DNA of 6,336 bases, taken from Thermoplasmata archaeon (GTDB lineage: Archaea; Thermoplasmatota; Thermoplasmata; UBA10834). Both the position numbers and the translations under genes were made by a program. The DNA is taken from positions 1-6,336 of the forward strand of contig JALHSX010000296.1 in NCBI GenBank assembly GCA_022865445.1. Reading direction: 5' to 3'. The notes under the pieces were generated by a model that saw nothing but the letters and a program-made list of their open reading frames with translations, was not told the origin of the DNA and did no database searches. Below, piece after piece: positions 1 to 5,368 of the stretch (position 1 is the first letter of the stretch; every line of letters begins with the position of its first letter).

Positions 1-10
1 AATGACCGAG

Positions 11-20
11 CCCTTTAATA
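11..20 (+). promoter_or_regulatory. candidate TATA box of the deaminase gene
   Basis: The bases ccctttaata contain TTTAATA, centred near 17. With the usual archaeal spacing of about 26 bases, transcription would begin near 43, just at or before the possible start codons at 42 and 48. The match is modest, and the region before the window is not visible, so a promoter further upstream or read-through from an upstream gene cannot be excluded. Confidence 0.35.
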
Positions 21-47
21 CAGTTCCGAGCCGAGAGGTGCGTGCAA

Positions 48-1340
48 TTGAGCATACTGGTCAAGGGCGGACTCGTGGTCACTCAGAACTGGAAGCGAGA
101 GGTCCTCAAGGGCGATGTCCTTATCGAGAACGGCAAGATAGTGAGCGTCGGCCATGCCAAGGCGAGGCCCGATGAGGTGGTCGATGCATCAGGCTGTATC
201 GTCATGCCCGGCCTGATCAACTGCCACACGCACGTCGCGATGTCGCTAATGAGGAGCATCGCAGACGACGTCAAGCTCGACAAGTTCCTTGACAAGACAT
301 TCGCGATCGACGCCAAGCGCACGCCAGAGGATGTCGCCGTCGGGGCGACGCTCGGGTGCCTCGAGATGGCCCGGTCTGGAACCACGACCTTCGTTGACAT
401 GTACTACTCCGAGGACGCGATCGCGAAGAGCGTCGAGGAGGTCGGCCTTCGGGGATACCTCGGCTGGACCGTGCTCGACGAGAAGTTCACGACCCAGAAG
501 GGCAAGCCGATCAAGAACTGCGAGGACTTCATCAGGTCGCACAAGGGAAAACCGCTGATCAAGCCTCTCGTTGCGCTCCAAGGAGTCTACGTCTGTTCGG
601 ACGAGACGCTGATGGAGGGCAAAGAACTGGCAGCCAAGGAGAAGACATTCTGCCACTACCATCTGTCTGAGACGAGGCTCGAAGTCTATGAATTTCAGAA
701 GCTAAGGGGCAAGAGGCCAGTCGAGCATTTGGCGGAGATAGGATTCCTCTCGAAGGGCGACCTCGCAGCGCACTCAGTGTGGCTGACGATCAACGAGGTC
801 AGGGCTCTTGCACGCGCAGAGGTCAATGTGGCTCACTGCCCCACATCTAACATGAAGCTCGCGAGCGGTGGAATCGCTCCGCTCCCAGAGATGTTCCACG
901 AGGGAGTCAACGTCAGCCTCGGGACCGACGGGTGCTCATCTAACAACACCCTCGACATGTTCCTGGAGATGAAGTTCGCGTCGCTGATGCACAAGGCCCA
1001 CAGGTGGGACGCGGCCGTGTTGCCCGCCCAGAAATGCCTCGACATGGCGACCGTAGACGCGGCCAAATGCATCGGAGCGGACAAAGAGCTCGGGTCCATC
1101 GAGCCGGGAAAGAAGGCCGACCTGATCATCCTGGACTGCGCTGTCCCGTCAATGGTGCCCACGCGGCCTGATAATGTCGTGGCGAACCTTGTATACGCAA
1201 GTCCTAGCCACGCAGTTCGGGACTCGATCATCGACGGCAAGTTCGTCCTCAGAGATCGCAAGATAGTGAACCTTGACGAGATGAAGTTCCTCAAGAGGGC
1301 CGATGTCGCGGCGGACCAGCTTCTGGCGAGGGCAAAGTGA
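48..1340 (+). CDS. mtaD: MTA/SAH/5'-deoxyadenosine deaminase (amidohydrolase family)
   Basis: This is a cytosolic metal-dependent deaminase of the amidohydrolase superfamily (ATZ/TRZ, MtaD/DadD group). Family members convert 5'-methylthioadenosine, S-adenosylhomocysteine or 5'-deoxyadenosine to the inosine form, which recycles by-products of SAM chemistry. Numbering from the GTG at 42, the metal ligands are visible as H62 and H64 (CHTH after PGLIN), H207 with E210 (HYHLSE), H244 (AAHSVW) and D296 (GTDGCSSNN). SNNTLDMFLEM after D296 is typical of this subgroup. The C-terminal GSIEPGKKADLIILD closes the composite beta-sandwich. About 430 residues is full family length. I prefer TTG at 48 because GAGGTG (35-40) lies 7 bases before it and only one base before the GTG at 42; GTG 42 would add two residues. 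Substrate preference among MTA, SAH and 5'-deoxyadenosine cannot be read from sequence. The gene converges on the slipin gene with 39 bases between stops and has no functional link to its neighbours here. Confidence 0.92.
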   Translation: MSILVKGGLVVTQNWKREVLKGDVLIENGKIVSVGHAKARPDEVVDASGCIVMPGLINCHTHVAMSLMRSIADDVKLDKFLDKTFAIDAKRTPEDVAVGATLGCLEMARSGTTTFVDMYYSEDAIAKSVEEVGLRGYLGWTVLDEKFTTQKGKPIKNCEDFIRSHKGKPLIKPLVALQGVYVCSDETLMEGKELAAKEKTFCHYHLSETRLEVYEFQKLRGKRPVEHLAEIGFLSKGDLAAHSVWLTINEVRALARAEVNVAHCPTSNMKLASGGIAPLPEMFHEGVNVSLGTDGCSSNNTLDMFLEMKFASLMHKAHRWDAAVLPAQKCLDMATVDAAKCIGADKELGSIEPGKKADLIILDCAVPSMVPTRPDNVVANLVYASPSHAVRDSIIDGKFVLRDRKIVNLDEMKFLKRADVAADQLLARAK

Positions 1341-1358
1341 AATAAGAACACTGGGAAA

Positions 1359-1366
1359 GGGTTTTT
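1359..1366 (+). terminator. oligo-T terminator after mtaD
   Basis: GGGTTTTT lies 19-26 bases after the mtaD stop in the short gap between the converging mtaD and slipin genes. Archaeal RNA polymerase can terminate at T-tracts without a hairpin, and similar GGTTTTT tracts follow two other plus-strand genes here (5355 and 6243). I see no stable hairpin before it. Confidence 0.45.
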
Positions 1367-1379
1367 GAAAGGCGTTTGC

Positions 1380-2501
1380 TCAGCCCTGGTACTCTCTCTC
1401 TTGCTGGGCCTTCTTCGTGGCCTTCTTGGTGATCTCGGCGATCTCCTCCGCCTCGATCTTCTCGTCTTCCATCGCCTGCTCGAGCGCCTTCAACTCCGCG
1501 TGCAGCTCCTCCGGCGTCGGGATCGGGCCGAGCACGTCGACCGCCTTGCCGACCGCGCGTTCGATCTCCTCGGGCCTCGAGACCTCCCTTGCGGGCGTCT
1601 CTCTGCCGATGCCGAGGTACTGGCTCACGCCCTCCACCAGCTTCGTGAGCTCGAACGGGAAGATGATCTTCGTCGCCTGTCCGTTGCCGAGGGCCTTAAT
1701 CGTCTCGAGAGACAAGACCGTCAAAGCCTTCGAGTCCAGAGGCTGTGCGCCGACGCTCATGATCCTCAGCTTCTGTGCGTCACCTTGGCTGCGCAATATG
1801 ATGGCGAGCCTCTCACCCTCGGCCTCCAGGATCTTCGCCTGTCTGAGACCCTCCGCCTGCAGGATGCGTGCCCTCTTCTCACCTTCAGCGCTCAGGATGG
1901 CCGCCCTCTTGGAACCGTCCGCCTTGAGGATAGCTGCTCTCCTCAGCCTCTCGGCCGAGGTCTGCTCCTCCATGGCGTCCTTGACCTTGCCCGCGGGGTC
2001 GACCTCTCTTATCTCGACGCCTTCTACCTTCACGCCCCACTTGTCAGTGGCCTCGTCGAGGACGTCCCTCAGGTGAAGGTTGATCTTCTGCCTGTTGGAC
2101 AGGACCTCGTCCAGCTCCATGTCACCGATGAGCGACCTGAGCGTGGTCTGCGCCAAGTAGATGGTCGCCGTCCTGTAGTTCGTGACCTGGAAGAACGCCT
2201 TTGACGGGTCGATGACCTTGATGTATATGATCGCGTCAACATTCGTCGGCGAGTTGTCCTTGGTGATGACTTCCTGCCTCGGAACGTCCAGGACCTGCGT
2301 CCTTAGGTCGAGCCTGACGACCTGGTTGATCAACGGTGCGACGAAGTTCACACCTTGGTTCAAAATCCGCATAAAACGTCCCAGCCGCATGTATATGCCC
2401 TGCTCATACGGCAAGACGATCTTGATCGCGCTGGTCATGACCGCGAGGACGACTATCAGCGCGAGTATTACCAGTGCTACTACCGCTCCAATTTCTACCA
2501 T
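1380..2501 (-). CDS. slipin / stomatin-like SPFH (band 7) membrane protein
   Basis: This 373-residue protein is a slipin, a member of the SPFH/stomatin family that assembles into membrane-bound oligomeric scaffolds. One N-terminal hydrophobic segment (about residues 4-30) anchors it. The SPFH domain follows (about 30-180) with family landmarks YEQGIYMRLGRF, GVNFVAPLINQV, LDVPRQEVITKDN and an REVDPA segment. Residues about 180-250 are a charged coiled-coil stalk of 11-residue repeats. A more hydrophobic stretch (ATKIIFPFELTKLVEGVSQYLG) and an acidic/basic helical tail rich in E, K and Q complete it. GGAGG seven bases before ATG 2501 supports the start. The gene lies 23 bases after nfeD on the same strand, the widespread NfeD-slipin pair whose products interact at the membrane. 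The tail after residue 300, with repeated acidic helix, is somewhat longer than in compact stomatins. The molecular role in archaea is not settled. Confidence 0.93.
   Translation of the reverse strand: MVEIGAVVALVILALIVVLAVMTSAIKIVLPYEQGIYMRLGRFMRILNQGVNFVAPLINQVVRLDLRTQVLDVPRQEVITKDNSPTNVDAIIYIKVIDPSKAFFQVTNYRTATIYLAQTTLRSLIGDMELDEVLSNRQKINLHLRDVLDEATDKWGVKVEGVEIREVDPAGKVKDAMEEQTSAERLRRAAILKADGSKRAAILSAEGEKRARILQAEGLRQAKILEAEGERLAIILRSQGDAQKLRIMSVGAQPLDSKALTVLSLETIKALGNGQATKIIFPFELTKLVEGVSQYLGIGRETPAREVSRPEEIERAVGKAVDVLGPIPTPEELHAELKALEQAMEDEKIEAEEIAEITKKATKKAQQEREYQG
1761..1925 (-). repeat. five tandem 11-residue repeats in the slipin coiled coil
   Basis: Slipin residues 193-247 divide into five consecutive 11-residue units: KADGSKRAAIL, SAEGEKRARIL, QAEGLRQAKIL, EAEGERLAIIL and the degenerate RSQGDAQKLRI. 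The consensus is xAEGxxxAxIL. Hendecad periodicity suits a weakly wound, right-handed helical stalk, as known for SPFH and flotillin stalks. At DNA level the units are only loosely alike, so this is conserved protein periodicity and not a recent DNA duplication. Confidence 0.8.
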
Positions 2502-2508
2502 TTCAATC

Positions 2509-2513
2509 CCTCC
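2509..2513 (-). promoter_or_regulatory. ribosome-binding site of slipin
   Basis: On the minus strand GGAGG, within GAGGAGGG, stands seven bases before the slipin ATG. It is the strongest Shine-Dalgarno sequence in the window. Its presence at an operon-internal gene, and its absence before the promoter-proximal genes, fits the archaeal habit of leaderless first genes and SD-led downstream genes. Confidence 0.8.
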
Positions 2514-2524
2514 TCTCCAACTCC

Positions 2525-2977
2525 CTATTCGATCTCTTCAACTGTTACGTGGACCCCTTCGCTCGTCTTCACGACGACCTTCCTGCCAGCGGGTATCGCC
2601 TTGCCCGAGGTCGCGCTCCAGGTGTCGTGGTCTATCCTGACCTTTCCCTTGAGGCTGTTCGGTGTGACGTCCGTCACCACGACCCCGGTCATCCCAACCA
2701 GGGACGTCGCGACCGTGGTTTCAGGCGGAGCAGGCGGGGCGAGCTTCTGGTACATCCGCATGGTCACGTAAGTGACCGGTATCACGACGACTGTCACGAT
2801 GACCGGCGACCACCAGCTGATCAGAACGTCGGGCGCCACCATACCAACAAAGCCGAGCACCAGCAGGACTGTCGCGGGCACGAGAATGAACGCGCCCGGA
2901 GACGACAGCTCCGCTAGAATCATTATTATGCCGATTATGATGAAAGCCAGTCCGAGCTCAGAGCCCCCCACTGCCAT
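2525..2977 (-). CDS. nfeD: short NfeD-type membrane protein with OB-fold domain
   Basis: This is a short NfeD (NfeD1b-like) protein, the usual partner of slipins. From the ATG at 2977 (150 residues) there are three membrane segments at about 8-23, 29-48 and 57-73, a proline linker (PPAPPE, about 81-86), and a C-terminal beta-rich OB-fold at about 92-150 (LVGMTGVVVTDVTPNSLKGK, then VRIDHDTWSATSGKAIPAG). No ClpP-like serine-protease domain is present, so this is not the long proteolytic form known from Pyrococcus. An upstream in-frame ATG at 3001 would add eight residues, but a TATA box overlaps that codon and is centred 26-27 bases before ATG 2977. A leaderless message starting at 2977 is therefore more likely. 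The stop is 23 bases from the slipin start, so the two are probably cotranscribed. In known pairs the NfeD OB domain is thought to contact the slipin. Confidence 0.88.
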   Translation of the reverse strand: MAVGGSELGLAFIIIGIIMILAELSSPGAFILVPATVLLVLGFVGMVAPDVLISWWSPVIVTVVVIPVTYVTMRMYQKLAPPAPPETTVATSLVGMTGVVVTDVTPNSLKGKVRIDHDTWSATSGKAIPAGRKVVVKTSEGVHVTVEEIE

Positions 2978-2999
2978 GGTCGATGCAACAGGCTTGTCC

Positions 3000-3007
3000 A
3001 TATATAT
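3000..3007 (-). promoter_or_regulatory. TATA box of the nfeD-slipin operon
   Basis: The minus strand reads AAAAACCATATATATGG. The ATATATAT core covers 3007-3000 with a purine-rich stretch just upstream that could act as the TFB recognition element. Its centre (about 3003.5) is 26-27 bases from the A of ATG 2977, the textbook distance to an archaeal transcription start. This predicts a leaderless nfeD message. Confidence 0.65.
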
Positions 3008-3055
3008 GGTTTTTGACGGACTCCCGCGCTGGGCCAGGCCTGCTGGTTGAATGAG

Positions 3056-3060
3056 AAAAA
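3056..3060 (-). terminator. oligo-T tract after the HTH gene
   Basis: On the minus strand GTTGTTTTTCTC lies about 32 bases after the TAG stop of the HTH gene and about 50 bases before the nfeD TATA box. Its place between the two genes supports separate transcription units on the same strand. No convincing hairpin accompanies it. Confidence 0.4.
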
Positions 3061-3091
3061 CAACGATATCGCCGCCAAGAGAGGTGCGAGC

Positions 3092-3469
3092 CTACCGCAG
3101 TCGGAGCCTCTGGACGTGGTAGCACCAAAGCCCGTACTTCCTCAAAGCCTCGTTCGTGTTGTTCTCGTTGACCCTCTCGGACTCGGTCCTATATCTGAGG
3201 ACGTCCTCGATCGGGTACCCAACATAGTCCGAGAGCTTGAGTAGCTTCTCATACGGGAAAGGCTGCTCCCCAACCAGGATCTGCCTAATACTCCATCCCG
3301 GGTGGATCCTCGACCGGTAGCCGAGTTCGCGTGCCAACCTGTTGATGCTTCCGGCCTTCTCGATGCCGTTCTTTATTAGCTCTACTCGGAACGCTGAAAC
3401 CAACCAGACCCTTTTGTCTGCGTTGTAGGCCTTGAATGGCCTTCCATAGTACGCATGATCAGAGCTCAT
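3092..3469 (-). CDS. uncharacterised archaeal helix-turn-helix protein
   Basis: This 125-residue protein is basic and soluble, with no membrane segment. Residues about 24-95 look like a lambda-repressor-like helical DNA-binding domain: a helix FRVELIKNGIEKAG, a probable HTH first helix SINRLARELGYRS, a loop RIHPGW, a probable recognition helix SIRQILVGEQ, then PYEKLLKLSDYVGYPIEDVLRY. The tail is arginine-rich (CYHVQRLRLR). I recognise the fold pattern but not a named family, and no ligand or metal site is evident. ATG 3469 has no Shine-Dalgarno sequence, while AT-rich TATA-like sequence lies about 27-40 bases upstream, so the message is probably leaderless or nearly so. The gene is divergent from yjbQ across a region carrying two perfect inverted repeats, which makes it a candidate local regulator; this is inference from position. 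It may instead be a general nucleic-acid-binding protein. Confidence 0.75.
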   Translation of the reverse strand: MSSDHAYYGRPFKAYNADKRVWLVSAFRVELIKNGIEKAGSINRLARELGYRSRIHPGWSIRQILVGEQPFPYEKLLKLSDYVGYPIEDVLRYRTESERVNENNTNEALRKYGLWCYHVQRLRLR

Positions 3470-3495
3470 CAGAGTAGTACGATTATAGAATGCAG

Positions 3496-3508
3496 ATATT
3501 TAGATATT
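3496..3508. promoter_or_regulatory. AT-rich bidirectional TATA candidate
   Basis: The stretch GATATTTAGATAT at 3496-3508, a near-direct repeat of GATATT, can serve either way. Rightward, TTTAGATA centred near 3502.5 predicts a start at about 3529, at the edge of the first palindrome. Leftward, TAAATATC (3503-3496) predicts a start near 3473, four bases before the HTH ATG. Another weak leftward option is TTCTATAA (3490-3483). These placements are computed from typical archaeal spacing. Confidence 0.4.
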
Positions 3509-3526
3509 GTGAAGAGGTGTCACGCT

Positions 3527-3548
3527 AGAGATGGTATGTACCATCTCT
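3527..3548. repeat. perfect inverted repeat 1 (10-TG-10), operator-like
   Basis: AGAGATGGTA at 3527-3536 is the exact reverse complement of TACCATCTCT at 3539-3548, separated by TG. A 22-base near-palindrome with full dyad symmetry is typical of a dimeric repressor site. It would overlap the predicted rightward transcription start and sits upstream of the leftward HTH promoter. In RNA it could also fold as a 9-pair hairpin with an AUGU loop at the extreme 5' end of the message. Confidence 0.7.
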
Positions 3549-3632
3549 CGAACCGCGAGTCTGGGAGGGCTTCTGGCGATGAAAACTGTTATCGTTTTTG
3601 AAAACGATAGCCCACCCGGTGATTGCGCTTGA
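3531..3632 (+). CDS. possible small upstream reading frame overlapping the yjbQ start
   Basis: An open frame of 33 codons runs from ATG 3531 to TGA 3630-3632. An internal ATG at 3579 gives a 17-residue version, MKTVIVFENDSPPGDCA, preceded by GGGAGGG (3563-3569). The TGA overlaps the preferred yjbQ TTG (3629-3631) as TTGA, the classic arrangement for translational coupling. ATG 3531 is also two bases after the predicted transcription start. Against it: the frame is very short, both palindromes lie inside it so its composition is constrained by them, and no homologue is recognisable. It may be a chance frame. Confidence 0.25.
   Translation: MVCTISRTASLGGLLAMKTVIVFENDSPPGDCA
3561..3619 (+). promoter_or_regulatory. 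possible RNA stem covering the yjbQ ribosome-binding site
   Basis: CTGGGAGGGC (3561-3570) can pair with GCCCACCCGG (3610-3619): eight Watson-Crick pairs, one G-U pair and one A-A mismatch. The second palindrome (3590-3609) would form a hairpin directly against the closing side of this stem. The stem would bury the first two bases of GGTGAT, the proposed yjbQ ribosome-binding site, and also GGGAGGG before the small frame. It matches no riboswitch class I know. Whether the region is transcribed depends on the predicted start near 3529. Confidence 0.3.
3590..3609. repeat. perfect inverted repeat 2 (9-TG-9), operator-like or RNA hairpin
   Basis: TATCGTTTT at 3590-3598 is the exact reverse complement of AAAACGATA at 3601-3609, again with TG between the arms. 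Its centre is 62 bases from that of the first palindrome, about six helical turns, so both face the same side of the DNA. Arm sequences differ between the two, so they need not bind the same protein. As RNA it gives an 8-pair hairpin with a UUGA loop shortly before the yjbQ start. Confidence 0.7.
3618..3623 (+). promoter_or_regulatory. ribosome-binding site that decides the yjbQ start
   Basis: GGTGAT is complementary to ATCACC in the archaeal 16S rRNA tail and stands five bases before TTG 3629. It overlaps the other possible start, TTG 3623, which it could not serve. This is the reason for preferring TTG 3629. Confidence 0.5.
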
Positions 3633-4048
3633 CGACAGCGAATGGCTCTATCAACCTCAAGACGTCCGCTCGAGATGAGGTGATCGATGTCACTGAGAAG
3701 GTCAGGGAGATCGTCTCCAAGTCGAAGATCAGGGAAGGGCTCGCATGCGTGTTCGTGGTCGGTTCCACTGCGGCCGTCACGACTATAGAACACGAACCCG
3801 GGCTTGTGACGGACATGAGAGACGCGATGGATCGTCTGTACCCAACGAGCATCGACTATGAACACCATCAGAGATGGGGCGATGGGAACGGTCACTCGCA
3901 CATACGAGCATCTCTTGTTGGACCTTCGCTCACGGTGCCGATACTGGACGGGAATCTCGTTCTCGGCACGTGGCAGCAGATAGTGTTCCTTGAGTTCGAC
4001 AACAAGCCCAGGACGAGAGAGCTAATGGTCCAGATAGTCGGGGATTGA
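3629..4048 (+). CDS. yjbQ: YjbQ/UPF0047 family protein (possible thiamine-phosphate synthase side activity)
   Basis: This 139-residue cytosolic protein belongs to the YjbQ/UPF0047 family, small trimeric proteins found in all domains of life. Family landmarks, numbered from the TTG at 3629, are STAAVTTIEHEPGL (about 46-59), then YEHHQRWGDGNGHSHIRASL (about 77-96) with its histidine cluster, followed by VPILDGNLVLGTWQQIVFLEFDN and a closing RTRELMVQI strand. The conserved histidines and glutamates suggest a metal or phosphate site. E. coli YjbQ shows weak thiamine-phosphate synthase activity, but the main function is unknown, so the usual product name should be read cautiously. Both possible starts are TTG; 3629 is preferred because GGTGAT ends five bases before it, and TTG 3623 would add two residues. 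The gene is divergent from the HTH gene and separated from aCPSF2 by 63 bases holding a separate TATA box. It is likely controlled through the palindromes upstream. Confidence 0.9.
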   Translation: MTTANGSINLKTSARDEVIDVTEKVREIVSKSKIREGLACVFVVGSTAAVTTIEHEPGLVTDMRDAMDRLYPTSIDYEHHQRWGDGNGHSHIRASLVGPSLTVPILDGNLVLGTWQQIVFLEFDNKPRTRELMVQIVGD

Positions 4049-4051
4049 GCA

Positions 4052-4061
4052 TTTCTCTTCT
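4052..4061 (+). terminator. pyrimidine-rich terminator candidate after yjbQ
   Basis: TTTCTCTTCT begins three bases after the yjbQ stop and lies before the aCPSF2 TATA box. It is T-rich but interrupted by C, so termination here is only plausible. Confidence 0.3.
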
Positions 4062-4080
4062 CAAAGTCGGTTGCACAAGC

Positions 4081-4088
4081 ATATAATA
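4081..4088 (+). promoter_or_regulatory. TATA box of aCPSF2
   Basis: ATATAATA, within AAGCATATAATAG, is centred near 4084.5, 27-28 bases before the A of ATG 4112. No Shine-Dalgarno sequence precedes that ATG, so a leaderless message beginning at or next to the start codon is predicted. This is one of the two clearest TATA boxes in the window. Confidence 0.7.
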
Positions 4089-4111
4089 GTCAGAACCGTT
4101 GGCCCAATCGA

Positions 4112-5347
4112 ATGCCGCTAGAAGGAGAATTCCTCGGAGGAGGGGACGAAGTAGGCAGGCTCGGCATACTCCTCAAATGCCCCGGAGCCAGAGTGCTGTT
4201 CGACTATGGGATAACGGCGAGCGATCCTCCACAGTATCCAGCGCCTTGTCCTCCAGTAGACATCATGTTCTTGACCCACTCTCACCTCGACCACTGCGGC
4301 ATGATCCCGTGGCTCACGGCCCGCAATGACATTAACGTGGTATCCACGAGCATCTCCCGGGAGATCGGCATATTGCTGATGGATGACAGCATCAAGATCG
4401 GCGCTGCCGAGGGGTACCCGGAACCGTACACTTCAGCCGATGTCAAGATCGCCCGCAGGAAGTTCGACGAGATCCAGTTCGGCGACACGAGCCAAGCGGG
4501 CAAGATGACGGTCATCGCGCACTCCGCGGGTCACATCCCCGGGGCGACGATGTACGAGCTCCAGGGCAAGAGGACGACACTCATCACAGGGGACATCCAC
4601 ACGCTGGACACAAGGTTGGTCGCGGGTGCAAAGCCCGTCAAGTGCGACAACCTGATCATGGAGTCCACATACTCAGGAAGGAACCACCCGGCCAGGTTGA
4701 AAACAGAGTACGCCTTTCTCAAGAAGATCGAGGAGGTCAATCAGCGAGGGGGCACGGCAATCATACCTTCGTTCGCCGTAGGCAGGACGCAGGAGATACT
4801 CCTGCTTCTGAAGGACAGCAGGTTCGATTTCTGGCTGGATGGCATGGGGAAGAAGGTCAACGCCATCTACCTCAGATACCCGGAATTCGTCAGATCCGCC
4901 AAGCGCTTGAGGCAGGCGGTCAGCAGAACTCACGAAGTGAGGAACGTTCACGCGCGCTCGCGAGCAGCCCAAGCGGACGTCGTCGTGACGACGAGCGGAA
5001 TGTTGGATGGCGGCCCTGTCCTTGGCTATGCGGAAAACATCAGAAACGACCCGAAGAGCGCGATCCTCCTGACCGGATATCAGGTCGAGGGAAGCAACGG
5101 CCGGAAGCTCATCGAAACGGGCTACATGGAGTTCCAGGGAGTGAGTGAGAAGGTCAACTGCGAGGTATTGAAGTTCGACTTCTCAGCGCACGCAGGCCAC
5201 GACGAGCTTCTAGCATTCGCGAAAGGGTGCTCCCCCGAGAAGATCGTGCTGATGCACGGCGATCAGAGGGAGATACTCGCGGGCGACCTGAAAGCACAGG
5301 GGTTCGAGGTCCATCTGCCCAAGAATGGCGAGAAGTGGACGATCTGA
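4112..5347 (+). CDS. archaeal beta-CASP RNA nuclease, aCPSF2 type
   Basis: This 411-residue protein is a metallo-beta-lactamase/beta-CASP ribonuclease related to eukaryotic CPSF73, acting in RNA 3'-end processing or decay. All catalytic motifs are visible: motif 1 D31 (LFDYG), motif 2 HSHLDH (H56, H58, D60, H61), motif 3 H141 (GHIPGA), motif 4 D161 (ITGDI), beta-CASP motif A E184 (ESTYSGR), motif B H360 (FSAHAGHDEL) and motif C H382 (LMHGD). These should bind two zinc ions. The protein starts directly at the lactamase fold and lacks the N-terminal KH domains of aCPSF1; its length and FLGGGDEVGRLG start fit aCPSF2. Archaeal RNase J is the main alternative, but the motif B wording and length favour aCPSF2. 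The start is supported by a TATA box about 27 bases upstream. It is monocistronic by appearance, with a T-tract just after the stop. Confidence 0.92.
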   Translation: MPLEGEFLGGGDEVGRLGILLKCPGARVLFDYGITASDPPQYPAPCPPVDIMFLTHSHLDHCGMIPWLTARNDINVVSTSISREIGILLMDDSIKIGAAEGYPEPYTSADVKIARRKFDEIQFGDTSQAGKMTVIAHSAGHIPGATMYELQGKRTTLITGDIHTLDTRLVAGAKPVKCDNLIMESTYSGRNHPARLKTEYAFLKKIEEVNQRGGTAIIPSFAVGRTQEILLLLKDSRFDFWLDGMGKKVNAIYLRYPEFVRSAKRLRQAVSRTHEVRNVHARSRAAQADVVVTTSGMLDGGPVLGYAENIRNDPKSAILLTGYQVEGSNGRKLIETGYMEFQGVSEKVNCEVLKFDFSAHAGHDELLAFAKGCSPEKIVLMHGDQREILAGDLKAQGFEVHLPKNGEKWTI

Positions 5348-5354
5348 TCTCATT

Positions 5355-5361
5355 GGTTTTT
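5355..5361 (+). terminator. oligo-T terminator after aCPSF2
   Basis: GGTTTTT begins eight bases after the aCPSF2 stop and precedes the nadC TATA candidate. It repeats the GGTTTTT form seen after mtaD and nadC, which supports a shared intrinsic termination signal. Confidence 0.45.
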
Positions 5362-5368
5362 CCCGAAA

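Noticed and set aside
2..18. End of an upstream gene (TGA at 3-5 or TAA at 16-18)
   Set aside because: Stops occur in these frames, but too few codons are visible to support any coding region.
1365..2204. Long plus-strand open frame opposite slipin, rich in leucine, arginine and aspartate
   Set aside because: It is the antisense shadow of the clear slipin gene, with low-complexity translation and no recognisable domain.
3527..3548. Palindrome 1 as an intrinsic terminator hairpin of a neighbouring gene
   Set aside because: No gene ends toward it from either side (both flanking genes point away) and no T-tract follows it.
3510..3628. TPP (THI-box) riboswitch before yjbQ, given the thiamine-phosphate synthase annotation
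   Set aside because: The conserved CUGAGA and ACC-CUGAU-type elements are absent, and the region is built on two simple palindromes instead.
3500..3901. Minus-strand frame opposite yjbQ, which would run into the divergent region
   Set aside because: yjbQ on the plus strand has clear family motifs; this frame has none and would overlap both palindromes and the promoter region.
4099..4107. TTGGCCCAA dyad before the aCPSF2 start
   Set aside because: Only 4-base arms around one base; easily expected by chance.
4099..4329. Plus-strand frame starting at TTG 4099, upstream of the aCPSF2 ATG
   Set aside because: It is out of frame with the nuclease, arginine/serine-rich by translation, and ends within the lactamase domain; a shadow.
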